Below are positions 25,465-33,726 of a DNA stretch of 64,000 bases, piece after piece; within the stretch, counting starts at the first letter, position 1; each line of letters starts with the position of its first letter. The notes below the pieces were generated by a model. The model worked only from the letters and a program-made list of their open reading frames with translations, was not told the DNA's origin and did not search any database. The stretch covers positions 2,170,001 through 2,234,000 of the forward strand of contig NZ_CP080410.1 of NCBI RefSeq assembly GCF_019448255.1, given 5' to 3'. Source of the DNA: Qipengyuania flava (GTDB taxonomy: Bacteria > Pseudomonadota > Alphaproteobacteria > Sphingomonadales > Sphingomonadaceae). The position numbers were made by a program, and so were the translations under genes.

Positions 25465-26775
25465 TTAGCTCGCCGCCCCCTGCATCGCGGTCAGGTCGGC
25501 GACCACCGCATTGGGGAAAGCCTCGTGGATAGGATAGGCGTCGGACGGCATGTACTGCGTCATCAGGTTGGCGCGCAGGCCGGCCTTGTAATTGACGAAG
25601 GCCACCGTCCCAGCAGCGCCGCCCCAGCCGAACGATCCATCCATCACGCGGCCGCCGGCGCCGAAGCCCTGGCCTTCGACCCAGGTCCCTTCGGTGGTGG
25701 CGGTTTCGGGTAGGAGGTTCGAGGTGCCGACGCGCACGGCGAGTTCGCCCATGACGCGCTTGCCGTCGATGACGCCGTAGCCCAGCAGCATCTTGAGGAA
25801 GCGGTCGTAATCGCGCGGGCTCGAGACGAGGCCCGCTCCGCCGAAGGGGAACGGCGGCGTGTCGAGATAGATCGAGGCCTTGGCCGGATCCATCGGCAGC
25901 GGCGTGCCGTTCATGATGCCGTAGTTGGTGGTGAAGCGGCCCACTTCGCTTTCGGGAACGGTGAACCAGGTGCTGGTCATGCCGGCCGGTTCGAAGATCT
26001 GCGTGCGCAGGAATTCGTCGAAGGCCATGCCGCTCGCGACTTCGATCACGCGGCCGAGCAGGTCGAGGCTGACCGAGTAGCTCCACTTGGTGCCGGGCTG
26101 GAGGACGAGCGGGAGCGCGGCAAGCCGGTCGGCAAAGACGTCAAGGCCCTCGACCGCAACCGCGCGGCCAAGGCCCGGGATCGGCATGCGGCTGACCTGT
26201 CCGGGGACCAGGCCCTGTTCTTCATAGGCCTTGGTGATCGGGCCCTTCTGGACGATGCCATAGCCGAGGCCCGCCGTGTGGGTGAGCAGCTGGCGCACCG
26301 TGATCGGGCGTTCGGCCGGCACGACATCGGTGATCGAGCCGTCATAGGTCTTCTGCACCGTCATGTTGGCGTAAGCAGGCAGAAGCTCGGCGATGGGCTG
26401 GTCGAGGCCAAGGCGGCCCTCGTCGATGAGCATCATCGCGGCCATGCCGGTGACCGGCTTGGTCATCGAATAGATGCGATAGAGACTGTCGGCGTCGGCC
26501 TGCGTGGTGCCGCCAAGGTTGAGCGTGCCTTGGGCAATATACTGCGGATCGCGCATGCCCCAGCCGAGCGTTGCGATCATGTTGGCGACCTTGCGCTCGG
26601 ACACGTATTTTTCGACCATGCCCGACACGGCCGGCCAGCTTAGCCCCGCGCTCTGCGCGCGCGCCGTGCGGGCGAGCGGCGTGCCCGCCGCAGCCGCGCC
26701 CGCGGCGAGCCAGGCGCCGCCGCGCAACAGGGCACGGCGCGAAATCTGGGTGGTGTCGAAGCTGCGATAGGCCAT
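25465..26775 (-). CDS. Serine hydrolase, beta-lactamase/esterase family, Tat-exported
   Basis: A 436-residue class C beta-lactamase-fold hydrolase (Pfam Beta-lactamase), likely an esterase or peptidase rather than an antibiotic-resistance enzyme. A Tat-type leader (SRRALLRGGAWLAAGAAAAG) is followed by the catalytic SxxK at 103-106 (SMTK) and a tyrosine motif YSVS near 194; the family's YxN asparagine is not conserved. ATG 26775 has GGAGAG upstream. It probably leads the operon with nudC, the DsbA-like and SDR genes. Confidence 0.88.
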   Translation of the reverse strand: MAYRSFDTTQISRRALLRGGAWLAAGAAAAGTPLARTARAQSAGLSWPAVSGMVEKYVSERKVANMIATLGWGMRDPQYIAQGTLNLGGTTQADADSLYRIYSMTKPVTGMAAMMLIDEGRLGLDQPIAELLPAYANMTVQKTYDGSITDVVPAERPITVRQLLTHTAGLGYGIVQKGPITKAYEEQGLVPGQVSRMPIPGLGRAVAVEGLDVFADRLAALPLVLQPGTKWSYSVSLDLLGRVIEVASGMAFDEFLRTQIFEPAGMTSTWFTVPESEVGRFTTNYGIMNGTPLPMDPAKASIYLDTPPFPFGGAGLVSSPRDYDRFLKMLLGYGVIDGKRVMGELAVRVGTSNLLPETATTEGTWVEGQGFGAGGRVMDGSFGWGGAAGTVAFVNYKAGLRANLMTQYMPSDAYPIHEAFPNAVVADLTAMQGAAS

Positions 26776-26888
26776 AGGTGTCTCTCTCTCCGGAATGCGC
26801 TTGACGGGTTTGTGCGGGACTGCCCGCGAAGCGTCAATTGCGAATTGAAACTGTTGCAATTCTGCGGTGTCCTACCCATATAGGACAC

Positions 26889-27110
26889 ATGCTCAATTTG
26901 CTTTCCATCCTGTTCGGACTCGTTTCGCTGGTCGTCGTCATTCCGGCGACCATTCCCCTCCTTGGCTGGGCCAACTGGCTGGCGCTGCCGCTGATTGCGA
27001 TCGGCGTGGTGCTGGGCCAGCTTTCGTCGAGCAACGGCGGGCGCAATTTCTGCCTGATCGTGCTGCTTATCGCTGCGGTCCGCCTGACGCTGGGCGGCGG
27101 GATCATCTAG
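26889..27110 (+). CDS. Small two-helix membrane protein
   Basis: A 73-residue hydrophobic protein with two transmembrane helices (about 3-21 and 27-45) and a shorter third hydrophobic stretch at 54-68. No family is recognised. It begins with ATG 26889, in a 113-base divergent gap from the serine hydrolase, and overlaps the convergent mutY stop by four bases. Confidence 0.7.
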   Translation: MLNLLSILFGLVSLVVVIPATIPLLGWANWLALPLIAIGVVLGQLSSSNGGRNFCLIVLLIAAVRLTLGGGII

Positions 27111-28129
27111 CCCGCAAGGACGAGCCGGGCCGCCTTCGCGAAGAGCGTCGGCAGGCCCGCCTCGTCGATCGCGGCGACGTCCCACCATTCGCCCGCCCCA
27201 TCGGGCTGGGCGGCGCTGCGCTGGACCTCGACCGAGAGTTCGAGCGCGAAATGCGAGAACGTGTGCCGCACAAGCCCCGCGCGGTCCCACTCGCCTGCAA
27301 CCGGCGCCTCCTGCGACCCGTCGCCGCGCGCGCTCCAGCCGTCATCGGGCAGAGCGCGCATCCCGCCGAGCATGCCTTTGCCCTCGCGCCGGACCAGCCA
27401 GACCTGCCCTTCCCGCTCGATCCAGAAGGCCCGACCCTGTCGGACCGGCTTCGCCTTCTTCGGCGCCTTGACCGGCAGCCGCGCCGGATCGCCCAACTCG
27501 CGGCCCTTGCACACCTGTGACAAGGGACACAGCAGGCACTTGGGATCGCGCGCAGTGCAGATCGAGGAACCGAGGTCCATCATCGCCTGCGCGAAATCGC
27601 CTGCGCGTTCATCAGGAGTGATCGCATCGGCAGCGGCGCGGATAGGCTTGCGCGCGCCCGGTAGCGGCTCGTCGATAGCGAACAGCCGCGAGACCACACG
27701 CTCGACATTGGCATCGACCACGACAGCCCGCTCGCCAAAGGCAATCGCGGCGACGGCAGCGGCGGTGTAGGCGCCGAGGCCGGGTAGCTCGCGCAGCTCC
27801 ACTTCGGTCTGCGGAAAGCCGCCGCGTTCGGCCACGGCGCGCGCCGCCTTCACGAGGTTGCGGGCCCGCGAGTAATAGCCCAGCCCCGCCCAGGCGGCCA
27901 TCACGTCCTCTTCGGGCGCGGCGGCCAGCGCCTCGACAGTAGGCCAGCGCGCGGTGAAGGCTTCGAAATAGGGTTTCACCGCGACCACAGTCGTCTGCTG
28001 CAGCATCACTTCCGAGAGCCACACGCGGTAAGGTTCGGGTGCCGGCGTGCCCGGCGGCGCGCGCCAGGGCAGGTCCCTTGCGTGCGCATCGTACCAGGTG
28101 AGCAAAATGTCGGAGACGGTGGCGGCCAC
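27107..28129 (-). CDS. mutY: MutY, A/G-specific adenine DNA glycosylase
   Basis: A 340-residue base-excision enzyme that removes adenine opposite 8-oxoguanine. It shows the catalytic glutamate region WLSEVMLQQTTV, the helix-hairpin-helix LPGLGAYTAAAV with the following aspartate in VVVDANVERV, the 4Fe-4S loop C-x6-C-x2-C-x5-C (CTARDPKCLLCPLSQVC), and a C-terminal Nudix-like domain that reads 8-oxoG. I start at GTG 28129; an ATG-opened frame to 28237 lies within the divergent dciA-like gene. Start codons of the two genes are only 14 bases apart. Confidence 0.93.
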   Translation of the reverse strand: MAATVSDILLTWYDAHARDLPWRAPPGTPAPEPYRVWLSEVMLQQTTVVAVKPYFEAFTARWPTVEALAAAPEEDVMAAWAGLGYYSRARNLVKAARAVAERGGFPQTEVELRELPGLGAYTAAAVAAIAFGERAVVVDANVERVVSRLFAIDEPLPGARKPIRAAADAITPDERAGDFAQAMMDLGSSICTARDPKCLLCPLSQVCKGRELGDPARLPVKAPKKAKPVRQGRAFWIEREGQVWLVRREGKGMLGGMRALPDDGWSARGDGSQEAPVAGEWDRAGLVRHTFSHFALELSVEVQRSAAQPDGAGEWWDVAAIDEAGLPTLFAKAARLVLAG

Positions 28130-28143
28130 GGCCCGCCTATGGC

Positions 28144-28698
28144 ATGAGCCGTGGCGCAATGGGAAGCGACAAGACAAAATCCGGAAAATCGGGCTCCAAG
28201 GCCTATTCGCGGCCGCGCGGCGGTGCAGCCAAGCCAATCAGCGACCTCATGCCGCAGATCGGGCGCAGCGCCTTTCGCCGCTTCGGCTTCGTGCAAAGCT
28301 CGGTCGTGAGCCGCTGGCCGGAGATCGTCGGCGAGGCGCACGCGCGCACCTGCACGCCCGAAATGATCCGCTTTCCTCCGGGCGAGAAATCCGAAGGTAT
28401 CATGCACCTGGTGGTCAAACCCGCCCACGCACCGCTGGTGCAGCAGGTCATCCCCGAGATCATCGAGCGCGTGAACCGCTTCTTCGGCTACCGCGCCGTG
28501 GCCCGCATCAAGCTTCGGCAAGGCGAGGTTAAGCCGCCCGAAGGCAGGGACAGGCCCAAGGCGCCGCCGTCGCTCAAGCCGATTCCGATGGAGTTGGGCG
28601 ACAGTCTGCGCGATATCGGGGACCCCGAACTCAGGACCGTGCTCGAATCGCTCGCGCGCGGCCTCGGGTCGCAGGAAGACGGGAACGAGGACACGTGA
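28144..28698 (+). CDS. DciA-like protein (DUF721)
   Basis: A 184-residue protein of the DUF721/DciA family. DciA is the ancestral loader of the replicative helicase DnaB in most bacteria that lack DnaC. The core is SDLMPQIGRSAFRRFGFVQ and SRWPEIVGEAHARTCTPEMI, followed by MHLVVKPAHAPLVQQVIPEIIERVNRFFGY. A basic N-terminus and a Pro-rich C-terminal tail flank it. Alphaproteobacterial members have a distinct layout, so helicase loading is an inference. Its stop overlaps the next GTG start (GTGA). Confidence 0.85.
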   Translation: MSRGAMGSDKTKSGKSGSKAYSRPRGGAAKPISDLMPQIGRSAFRRFGFVQSSVVSRWPEIVGEAHARTCTPEMIRFPPGEKSEGIMHLVVKPAHAPLVQQVIPEIIERVNRFFGYRAVARIKLRQGEVKPPEGRDRPKAPPSLKPIPMELGDSLRDIGDPELRTVLESLARGLGSQEDGNEDT

Positions 28699-29402
28699 CA
28701 GTGAAGACAACGATGCTGAAGGCGCTGGCTCTAGCCGGGGCTGGCGCCCTTGCCCTTGGCGCGAGCGCGCAGGAACGGCTGATCCTGCCGGGCGGCAACT
28801 GGGCCGGCATGGTCGAGGAAACGCAAGGTGGCCACCTGTTCGGCAATCCGGAAGCCGAAACCAAGCTGATCGAGTTCATGAGCTACACCTGCTCGCACTG
28901 CGCGCAGTTTACCCGCAGCGGCGAAGGCGCGATCAAGCTCGCATATGTGCCGACCGGCCGGGTCAATTTCGAAGTCCGCCACCTGATCCGCGACCAGGTC
29001 GACCTGTCGATCGCGCTGCTCACCCATTGCGGTGATGCGGACAAGTTCGGCGCGAACCACGAAGCCTTCATGTACCGTTTCGACGAATGGATGGAGAAGG
29101 CCGGCAAGACCACCCAGGCGCAGCGTTCGCGCTGGCAGTTCGGGTCGCTCCCTGCACGCCTCCAGGCGGTCGCCAGCGATCTCGATTTCTACGACATCAT
29201 GGAGACGCGCGGCTATTCGCGGGTCGAGGCGGATCGCTGCCTGTCCGACGAAGCCAAGGCCCGCGCCATGGCCGATCAGTCGGCCGCCGACGTCCAGAAG
29301 TACGGCCTGACCGGCACGCCCAGCTTCGTGCTCGATGGCGAGCTGCTTGAAGGCACGCACAGCTGGCCGGCCCTCGAAGCGCGGCTCAAGGACGTGTTTT
29401 AA
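28695..29402 (+). CDS. Exported thioredoxin-fold protein, DsbA-like (first of two)
   Basis: A 235-residue periplasmic thioredoxin-4/DsbA-like protein. The signal peptide runs to about 25 (LALGASA), CSHC is the active-site pair (FMSYTCSHCAQF, about 65-68), and the cis-proline loop is LTGTPSFVLDG. Such proteins catalyse thiol oxidation or isomerisation. The start is GTG 28695 overlapping the dciA-like stop; GTG 28701 with GAGGA nine bases upstream is an alternative. A paralogue follows after 110 bases. Confidence 0.9.
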   Translation: MTVKTTMLKALALAGAGALALGASAQERLILPGGNWAGMVEETQGGHLFGNPEAETKLIEFMSYTCSHCAQFTRSGEGAIKLAYVPTGRVNFEVRHLIRDQVDLSIALLTHCGDADKFGANHEAFMYRFDEWMEKAGKTTQAQRSRWQFGSLPARLQAVASDLDFYDIMETRGYSRVEADRCLSDEAKARAMADQSAADVQKYGLTGTPSFVLDGELLEGTHSWPALEARLKDVF

Positions 29403-29512
29403 GGCCCCACACCCTGCATTTTCCGGGGAAAGGCCTGTGGATACGCGTATGCGCACCTTTCCCTCCCTCCACCCGCTGACTTAGCCTCCCCAGTCCAGAT
29501 ACGAGGATTTTC

Positions 29513-30253
29513 ATGCTCAAGACCCTGCGTTTCGCCCTTGCCGCCCCGCTCGCCCTCGCGCTTGCCGCCTGCGGTTCGGGCGCCGAGGAAACCGGTGAAA
29601 TTGAAGGCGACGCGATCGCCGCCATTCCCGCGCCCGACGGCACCGAATGGCGCACCACCGCTGTCATGACCGAAGACGGCGGCGTTCTGGTCGGCAATCC
29701 CGAAGCGCCGCTCAAGCTCGTCGAGTACGGCTCGCTCACCTGCCCGACCTGCGCGCGCTTCTCGATGGAGGGCGCCGAACCGCTGATGGAATACATCGAC
29801 AGCGGCGTTGTCAGCTTCGAGCTGCGCCAGTTCGCAATCCACGGACCGATCGACCTGCTGCTCGGCAGCCTGACCCAGTGCGGTCCCGACGCGGCCGTGC
29901 TGCCGCTTTCGGACCAGGTGTGGCAGAATTTCGAACAGATCATGCAGCCGGTCCAGACCAATCAGGCAGCCTTCGAATCGGCCATGCAGCTGCCGCTTGA
30001 ACAGCGCTTCGTGGTCGCCGCCGACCAGCTCGGCTATCTCGACTTCTTCGCCGCGCGCGGGATCAGCGAAGACCAGGGCCGCCAGTGCCTCGCCGATGTG
30101 GCGAAGCTCGAGCAGATGGCCAATTACACGCAGCGCTACGCCAACGAGTTCAACATCACGGGCACGCCGACCTTCCAGCTCAACGGAACCAACGTAGACG
30201 CCAACACCTGGGCCGCGCTGGAGCCGATCCTGCAGCGCGCCGGCGCCAGGTAA
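29513..30253 (+). CDS. Thioredoxin-fold lipoprotein, DsbA-like (second of two)
   Basis: A 246-residue membrane-anchored paralogue of the gene before. The lipobox LAAC places the lipid on cysteine 20, followed by an acidic linker; the active site is CPTC (YGSLTCPTCARF) and the cis-proline loop ITGTPTFQLNG. Unlike its neighbour it should be tethered to a membrane. ATG 29513 has GAGG seven bases upstream. smc follows 27 bases later, so the two may be co-transcribed. Confidence 0.9.
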   Translation: MLKTLRFALAAPLALALAACGSGAEETGEIEGDAIAAIPAPDGTEWRTTAVMTEDGGVLVGNPEAPLKLVEYGSLTCPTCARFSMEGAEPLMEYIDSGVVSFELRQFAIHGPIDLLLGSLTQCGPDAAVLPLSDQVWQNFEQIMQPVQTNQAAFESAMQLPLEQRFVVAADQLGYLDFFAARGISEDQGRQCLADVAKLEQMANYTQRYANEFNITGTPTFQLNGTNVDANTWAALEPILQRAGAR

Positions 30254-30280
30254 GGCCGGCGCAGGGGGGCAAGGCACACC

Positions 30281-33200
30281 GTGGAGATCTCGAAGCTCAA
30301 ACTGAGTGGCTTCAAGAGCTTCGTCGAGCCGTCCACCCTGCATATCGAACCGGGGCTGACCGGCGTGGTCGGCCCCAACGGCTGCGGCAAGTCCAACCTG
30401 CTTGAAGCGATCCGCTGGGTGATGGGCGAAAACTCGCCCAAATCCATGCGTTCGGGCGGGATGGAGGACGTAATCTTCGCCGGTACGCAGAGCCGCCCGC
30501 AGCGCGATTTCGCCGAAGTCGTCCTCAACGGCGCGGATGACAGCGGCGATGAAATGGAAGTCGTGCGCCGCATCGAACGCGGCGCGGGCAGCGCCTACCG
30601 CCTGAATGGCCGCGACGTGCGCGCGAAAGACGTCGCCCTGATCTTCGCCGACGCGGCGACCGGCGCGCACAGCCCGGCGCTGGTCAGCCAGGGCAAGATC
30701 GCGCAGGTCATCGCCGCCAAGCCCACCGAGCGCCGCCAGATGCTGGAAGAGGCAGCGGGCATTGCGGGCCTCCACGTCCGCCGCCGCGACGCGGAAAGCA
30801 AGCTGAGGCAGACCGAAACCAATCTCGAGCGGCTTGAAGACATCATGGCCGGGCTCGATAGTCAGATCGCCTCTCTGCGGCGCCAGGCGAAGCAGGCCGA
30901 ACGCTACAAGAAGCTGTCCGACCAGATCAAAACCGCCGAAGCGCGGCTGGTCTTCGCCCGCTGGCGCGACGCAGCCGCTGCGGCCGAAGAAGCCAAGAAA
31001 GCCGCCGCCGACGCCAACGCCCGTGTCGAGGAAGCGCAAAAGGCAGCCGACGAAGCGCAGAAGGCGCAGCGCGAGGCGGCCGAGGCTTTGGCCGAAGCGC
31101 GCGAGGAACAGGCCGACCGGCGCGACGATGCCAGCGCGCATGGTCACCGGATGGCGGCGCTCACCAGCCAGCTCGAAGCGGCCGAACAGCGGCTTGCCGA
31201 TCTCGACCGCCAGAAGGCCCGGCTCGAAGCCGACCGCGGCGACGCCGACCGCCTGACCAAGGACGCCGCCGAAGCGCTTTCCCGGCTCGAACGCGAGCTC
31301 GCCGAAAGCGAAAAGGCGCTCGCCGGGGACGAGGAAAAGCGCCCCGCCCTCGAACGCGCGCGCGAACAGGCCGAGCGCGACAGCCGCGCCGCCGAACTGG
31401 CGCTCGCGAAAGCTACTGCGGATAACGCCGGGGTCGAGGCCGAATGGCGCGTTGCCGAAGCCGAGATTGCCCAGGCCCGCACCCGCCTCGACCGGGCAGA
31501 GGCGGACACGCGGCGCATGGCCGAACAGCGCGCGGCGCTGGCGGGCGAAGATCCCGATGCCGATGTTGCCGCCGCCAAGACCTCTGCCGAAGATGCCGCT
31601 GCGAGCCTTTCGGACCTGCGCACCAGTCTCGAGGCCATGCAGGCCCGCAAGGCCGAGCTGCAGACCGCCCGCGACGAAGCCTCCTCCGCGCTGGCCGAGG
31701 CCAAGGCCGAACTCTCCGGCGTGCAGCGCGAATGGGAAGCGCTGAAGCGCGACCGCGAGGCGCGCGAACGCGCCGCCTCCAAGCGCAGCGGGCGCCAGCA
31801 GGCGATCGACGGCGTGCGCGCGGCCAAGGGCTACGAACGGGCAGTAGCCGCTGCGCTCGGCCGCGATGGCAAGGCGCTGCTGGGCCTGCCCGAAGCCGAC
31901 GCGGAGGGCCGCTACTGGACCGGGGCTGACGCTCCCGCGCCGGTGGCCGGCAGCCTGTCCGAACATGTCGAGACCTGCCCCGAGGAACTGCGCGCGCGGC
32001 TTGCGCTGGTGCATGTGGCCGAAACGGACGATGGGCGCGCGCTCGCACCCGGCCACTCGCTGGTGACGCTTTCGGGCCAGCTGCGCCGGTGGGACGGCCT
32101 CGTCGTGCGCGGCGAAGGATCGGCCGAAGCTGCGCGGCTCGAAGCGGAAAACCGCTTTGCCGAGCTCGATACGCAGCTTCCCGCTCTGCGCTCCGCTGCA
32201 GAAGCGGGGCAGGCCACGCTTTCCGGCGCCAGCGAGGAACTCTCCCAGCTCCAGCGCGACTTGGTCGGCGCAGATCGCGAGATTGCGGGCGCAGCCGAAG
32301 CCGAACGGCAAGCCCTGCGCGCATTGGACCAGGCGGAAGCCGCGCGCGAACGGCTCGCCGCGCGGCTCGAGGAGCTCGATCGCAGCGAGGCCGAGCATGG
32401 CGAACTGGTCGCCGCAGCCAAGGCCGACCTCGCCACCGCCGAAGCCAAGCGCTCGGCGCTGCCCGATCCGGAAGCCGGACGCGCCTCGCTCGACGCCAGC
32501 CGGGCAAAGAACGAGGCCGCGCGTTCCACCCTCCAGGCCCGCGCGGCCGAGCTGGCGAGCCACGACCAGGCGCTCGCCGTCGCGCGCGAACGCGCCTCGG
32601 CCCAACGCAGCGACATGGCCAATTGGCAGGCGCGCAGCGGCGATGCGGCCCGCCGCCTGTCGGACATGGAAATCCGCGCCGAGGAGATCGAACAGGAGCG
32701 CGCGGTCACCGCCGCCAAGCCCGAAGGCCTGATGCGCGAGATCGAACAGGGCGACCAGGTACGCGAACGGCTCGGCCAGGAGCTTGCCGAGGCCGAGAAG
32801 GCGGTGGTCGAGGCCAATGCCCGCGCGCAGGACGCCGACCGCGCCTTCGCCGCCGCCAACGAGACCCTCGCCGAACGCCGCGAGAGCCGCGCGGGCCTTG
32901 CCGCGCGCGCCGAGAACCAGGACGGCCGCCGGATCGAAATGGCGCGCATTTCGGGCGAGCGCTTCCAGTGCCCGCCGCCGCTGCTGCCCCAGCGCTTCGA
33001 GTTCGACGAAGACGCCATCGCCTCGGCCGAGAGCGAGAGCGAGGAGATGGACCGCCTCACCGCCAGCCGCGAGAGGATCGGCCCTGTAAACCTCGTCGCC
33101 GCCGAAGAGCTCGAGCGGATCGAGGGCGAGCATGGCGCCAACGCGGCCGAGCAAGAGGAGCTGCGCGAAGCGGTCAGCCGCCTGCGTGGGTCGATCGGCA

Positions 33201-33703
33201 ATCTGAACCGCGAAGGCCGCGAACGGCTGCGCGCCGCCTTCGAGCAGGTCAACGACCACTTCAAGCGCCTCTTCACCCGCCTGTTCGAAGGCGGCGAGGC
33301 GCATCTGGCGCTGATCGACAGCGACGATCCGCTCGAAGCGGGCCTCGAGATCTTCGCCCAGCCGCCGGGCAAGAAGCTGCAGTCGCTCACCCTGCTGTCA
33401 GGCGGCGAGCAGGCGCTGACAGCGACCGCGCTGATCTTTGCGCTGTTCCTCACCAATCCCGCGCCGATCTGCGTGCTGGACGAAGTCGACGCGCCGCTGG
33501 ACGATGCCAATATCGACCGCTTCTGCGATTTGCTCGACGCGATGACCCGCGAGACCAAGACCCGCTACCTCATCGTCACCCACAACGCGGTCACGATGAG
33601 CCGGATGCACCGCCTGTTCGGCGTGACCATGATCGAAAAGGGCGTCAGCCGCCTCGTCAGCGTCGATCTTGGCGGGGCCGAAGAACTGCTCGCGGCCGAA
33701 TAG
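30281..33703 (+). CDS. smc: SMC, chromosome segregation ATPase
   Basis: A 1140-residue condensin ATPase that extrudes DNA loops and helps to align chromosome arms. The N-terminal head has GFKSFVEP and Walker A GPNGCGKS (31-38); two long Ala/Glu/Arg-rich coiled coils flank a hinge domain (about 505-625); the C-terminal head has the ABC signature LLSGGEQALTATAL and Walker B VLDEVDAPLDDAN. The start is GTG 30281. ScpA and ScpB partners are not in this window. The coiled-coil coding region produces very long open frames on other strands, which are not genes. Confidence 0.96.
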   Translation: MEISKLKLSGFKSFVEPSTLHIEPGLTGVVGPNGCGKSNLLEAIRWVMGENSPKSMRSGGMEDVIFAGTQSRPQRDFAEVVLNGADDSGDEMEVVRRIERGAGSAYRLNGRDVRAKDVALIFADAATGAHSPALVSQGKIAQVIAAKPTERRQMLEEAAGIAGLHVRRRDAESKLRQTETNLERLEDIMAGLDSQIASLRRQAKQAERYKKLSDQIKTAEARLVFARWRDAAAAAEEAKKAAADANARVEEAQKAADEAQKAQREAAEALAEAREEQADRRDDASAHGHRMAALTSQLEAAEQRLADLDRQKARLEADRGDADRLTKDAAEALSRLERELAESEKALAGDEEKRPALERAREQAERDSRAAELALAKATADNAGVEAEWRVAEAEIAQARTRLDRAEADTRRMAEQRAALAGEDPDADVAAAKTSAEDAAASLSDLRTSLEAMQARKAELQTARDEASSALAEAKAELSGVQREWEALKRDREARERAASKRSGRQQAIDGVRAAKGYERAVAAALGRDGKALLGLPEADAEGRYWTGADAPAPVAGSLSEHVETCPEELRARLALVHVAETDDGRALAPGHSLVTLSGQLRRWDGLVVRGEGSAEAARLEAENRFAELDTQLPALRSAAEAGQATLSGASEELSQLQRDLVGADREIAGAAEAERQALRALDQAEAARERLAARLEELDRSEAEHGELVAAAKADLATAEAKRSALPDPEAGRASLDASRAKNEAARSTLQARAAELASHDQALAVARERASAQRSDMANWQARSGDAARRLSDMEIRAEEIEQERAVTAAKPEGLMREIEQGDQVRERLGQELAEAEKAVVEANARAQDADRAFAAANETLAERRESRAGLAARAENQDGRRIEMARISGERFQCPPPLLPQRFEFDEDAIASAESESEEMDRLTASRERIGPVNLVAAEELERIEGEHGANAAEQEELREAVSRLRGSIGNLNREGRERLRAAFEQVNDHFKRLFTRLFEGGEAHLALIDSDDPLEAGLEIFAQPPGKKLQSLTLLSGGEQALTATALIFALFLTNPAPICVLDEVDAPLDDANIDRFCDLLDAMTRETKTRYLIVTHNAVTMSRMHRLFGVTMIEKGVSRLVSVDLGGAEELLAAE

Positions 33704-33726
33704 CCCCTGTTTCGGGAGACACCGTA

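Noticed and set aside
25465-26775. A true antibiotic-resistance beta-lactamase
   Set aside because: It has SMTK but lacks the YxN asparagine and resembles the broad esterase/peptidase members of the family, so no resistance role is claimed.
29399-33304. A 1301-residue minus-strand frame opposite smc and the thioredoxin-fold gene
   Set aside because: It is the antisense of the Ala/Glu/Arg-rich SMC coiled coil; no start signal or family pattern supports it.
32089-33726. A long N-terminal extension of the M24 peptidase frame
   Set aside because: It lies inside smc, and the signal peptide begins at ATG 33727 with its own ribosome site.
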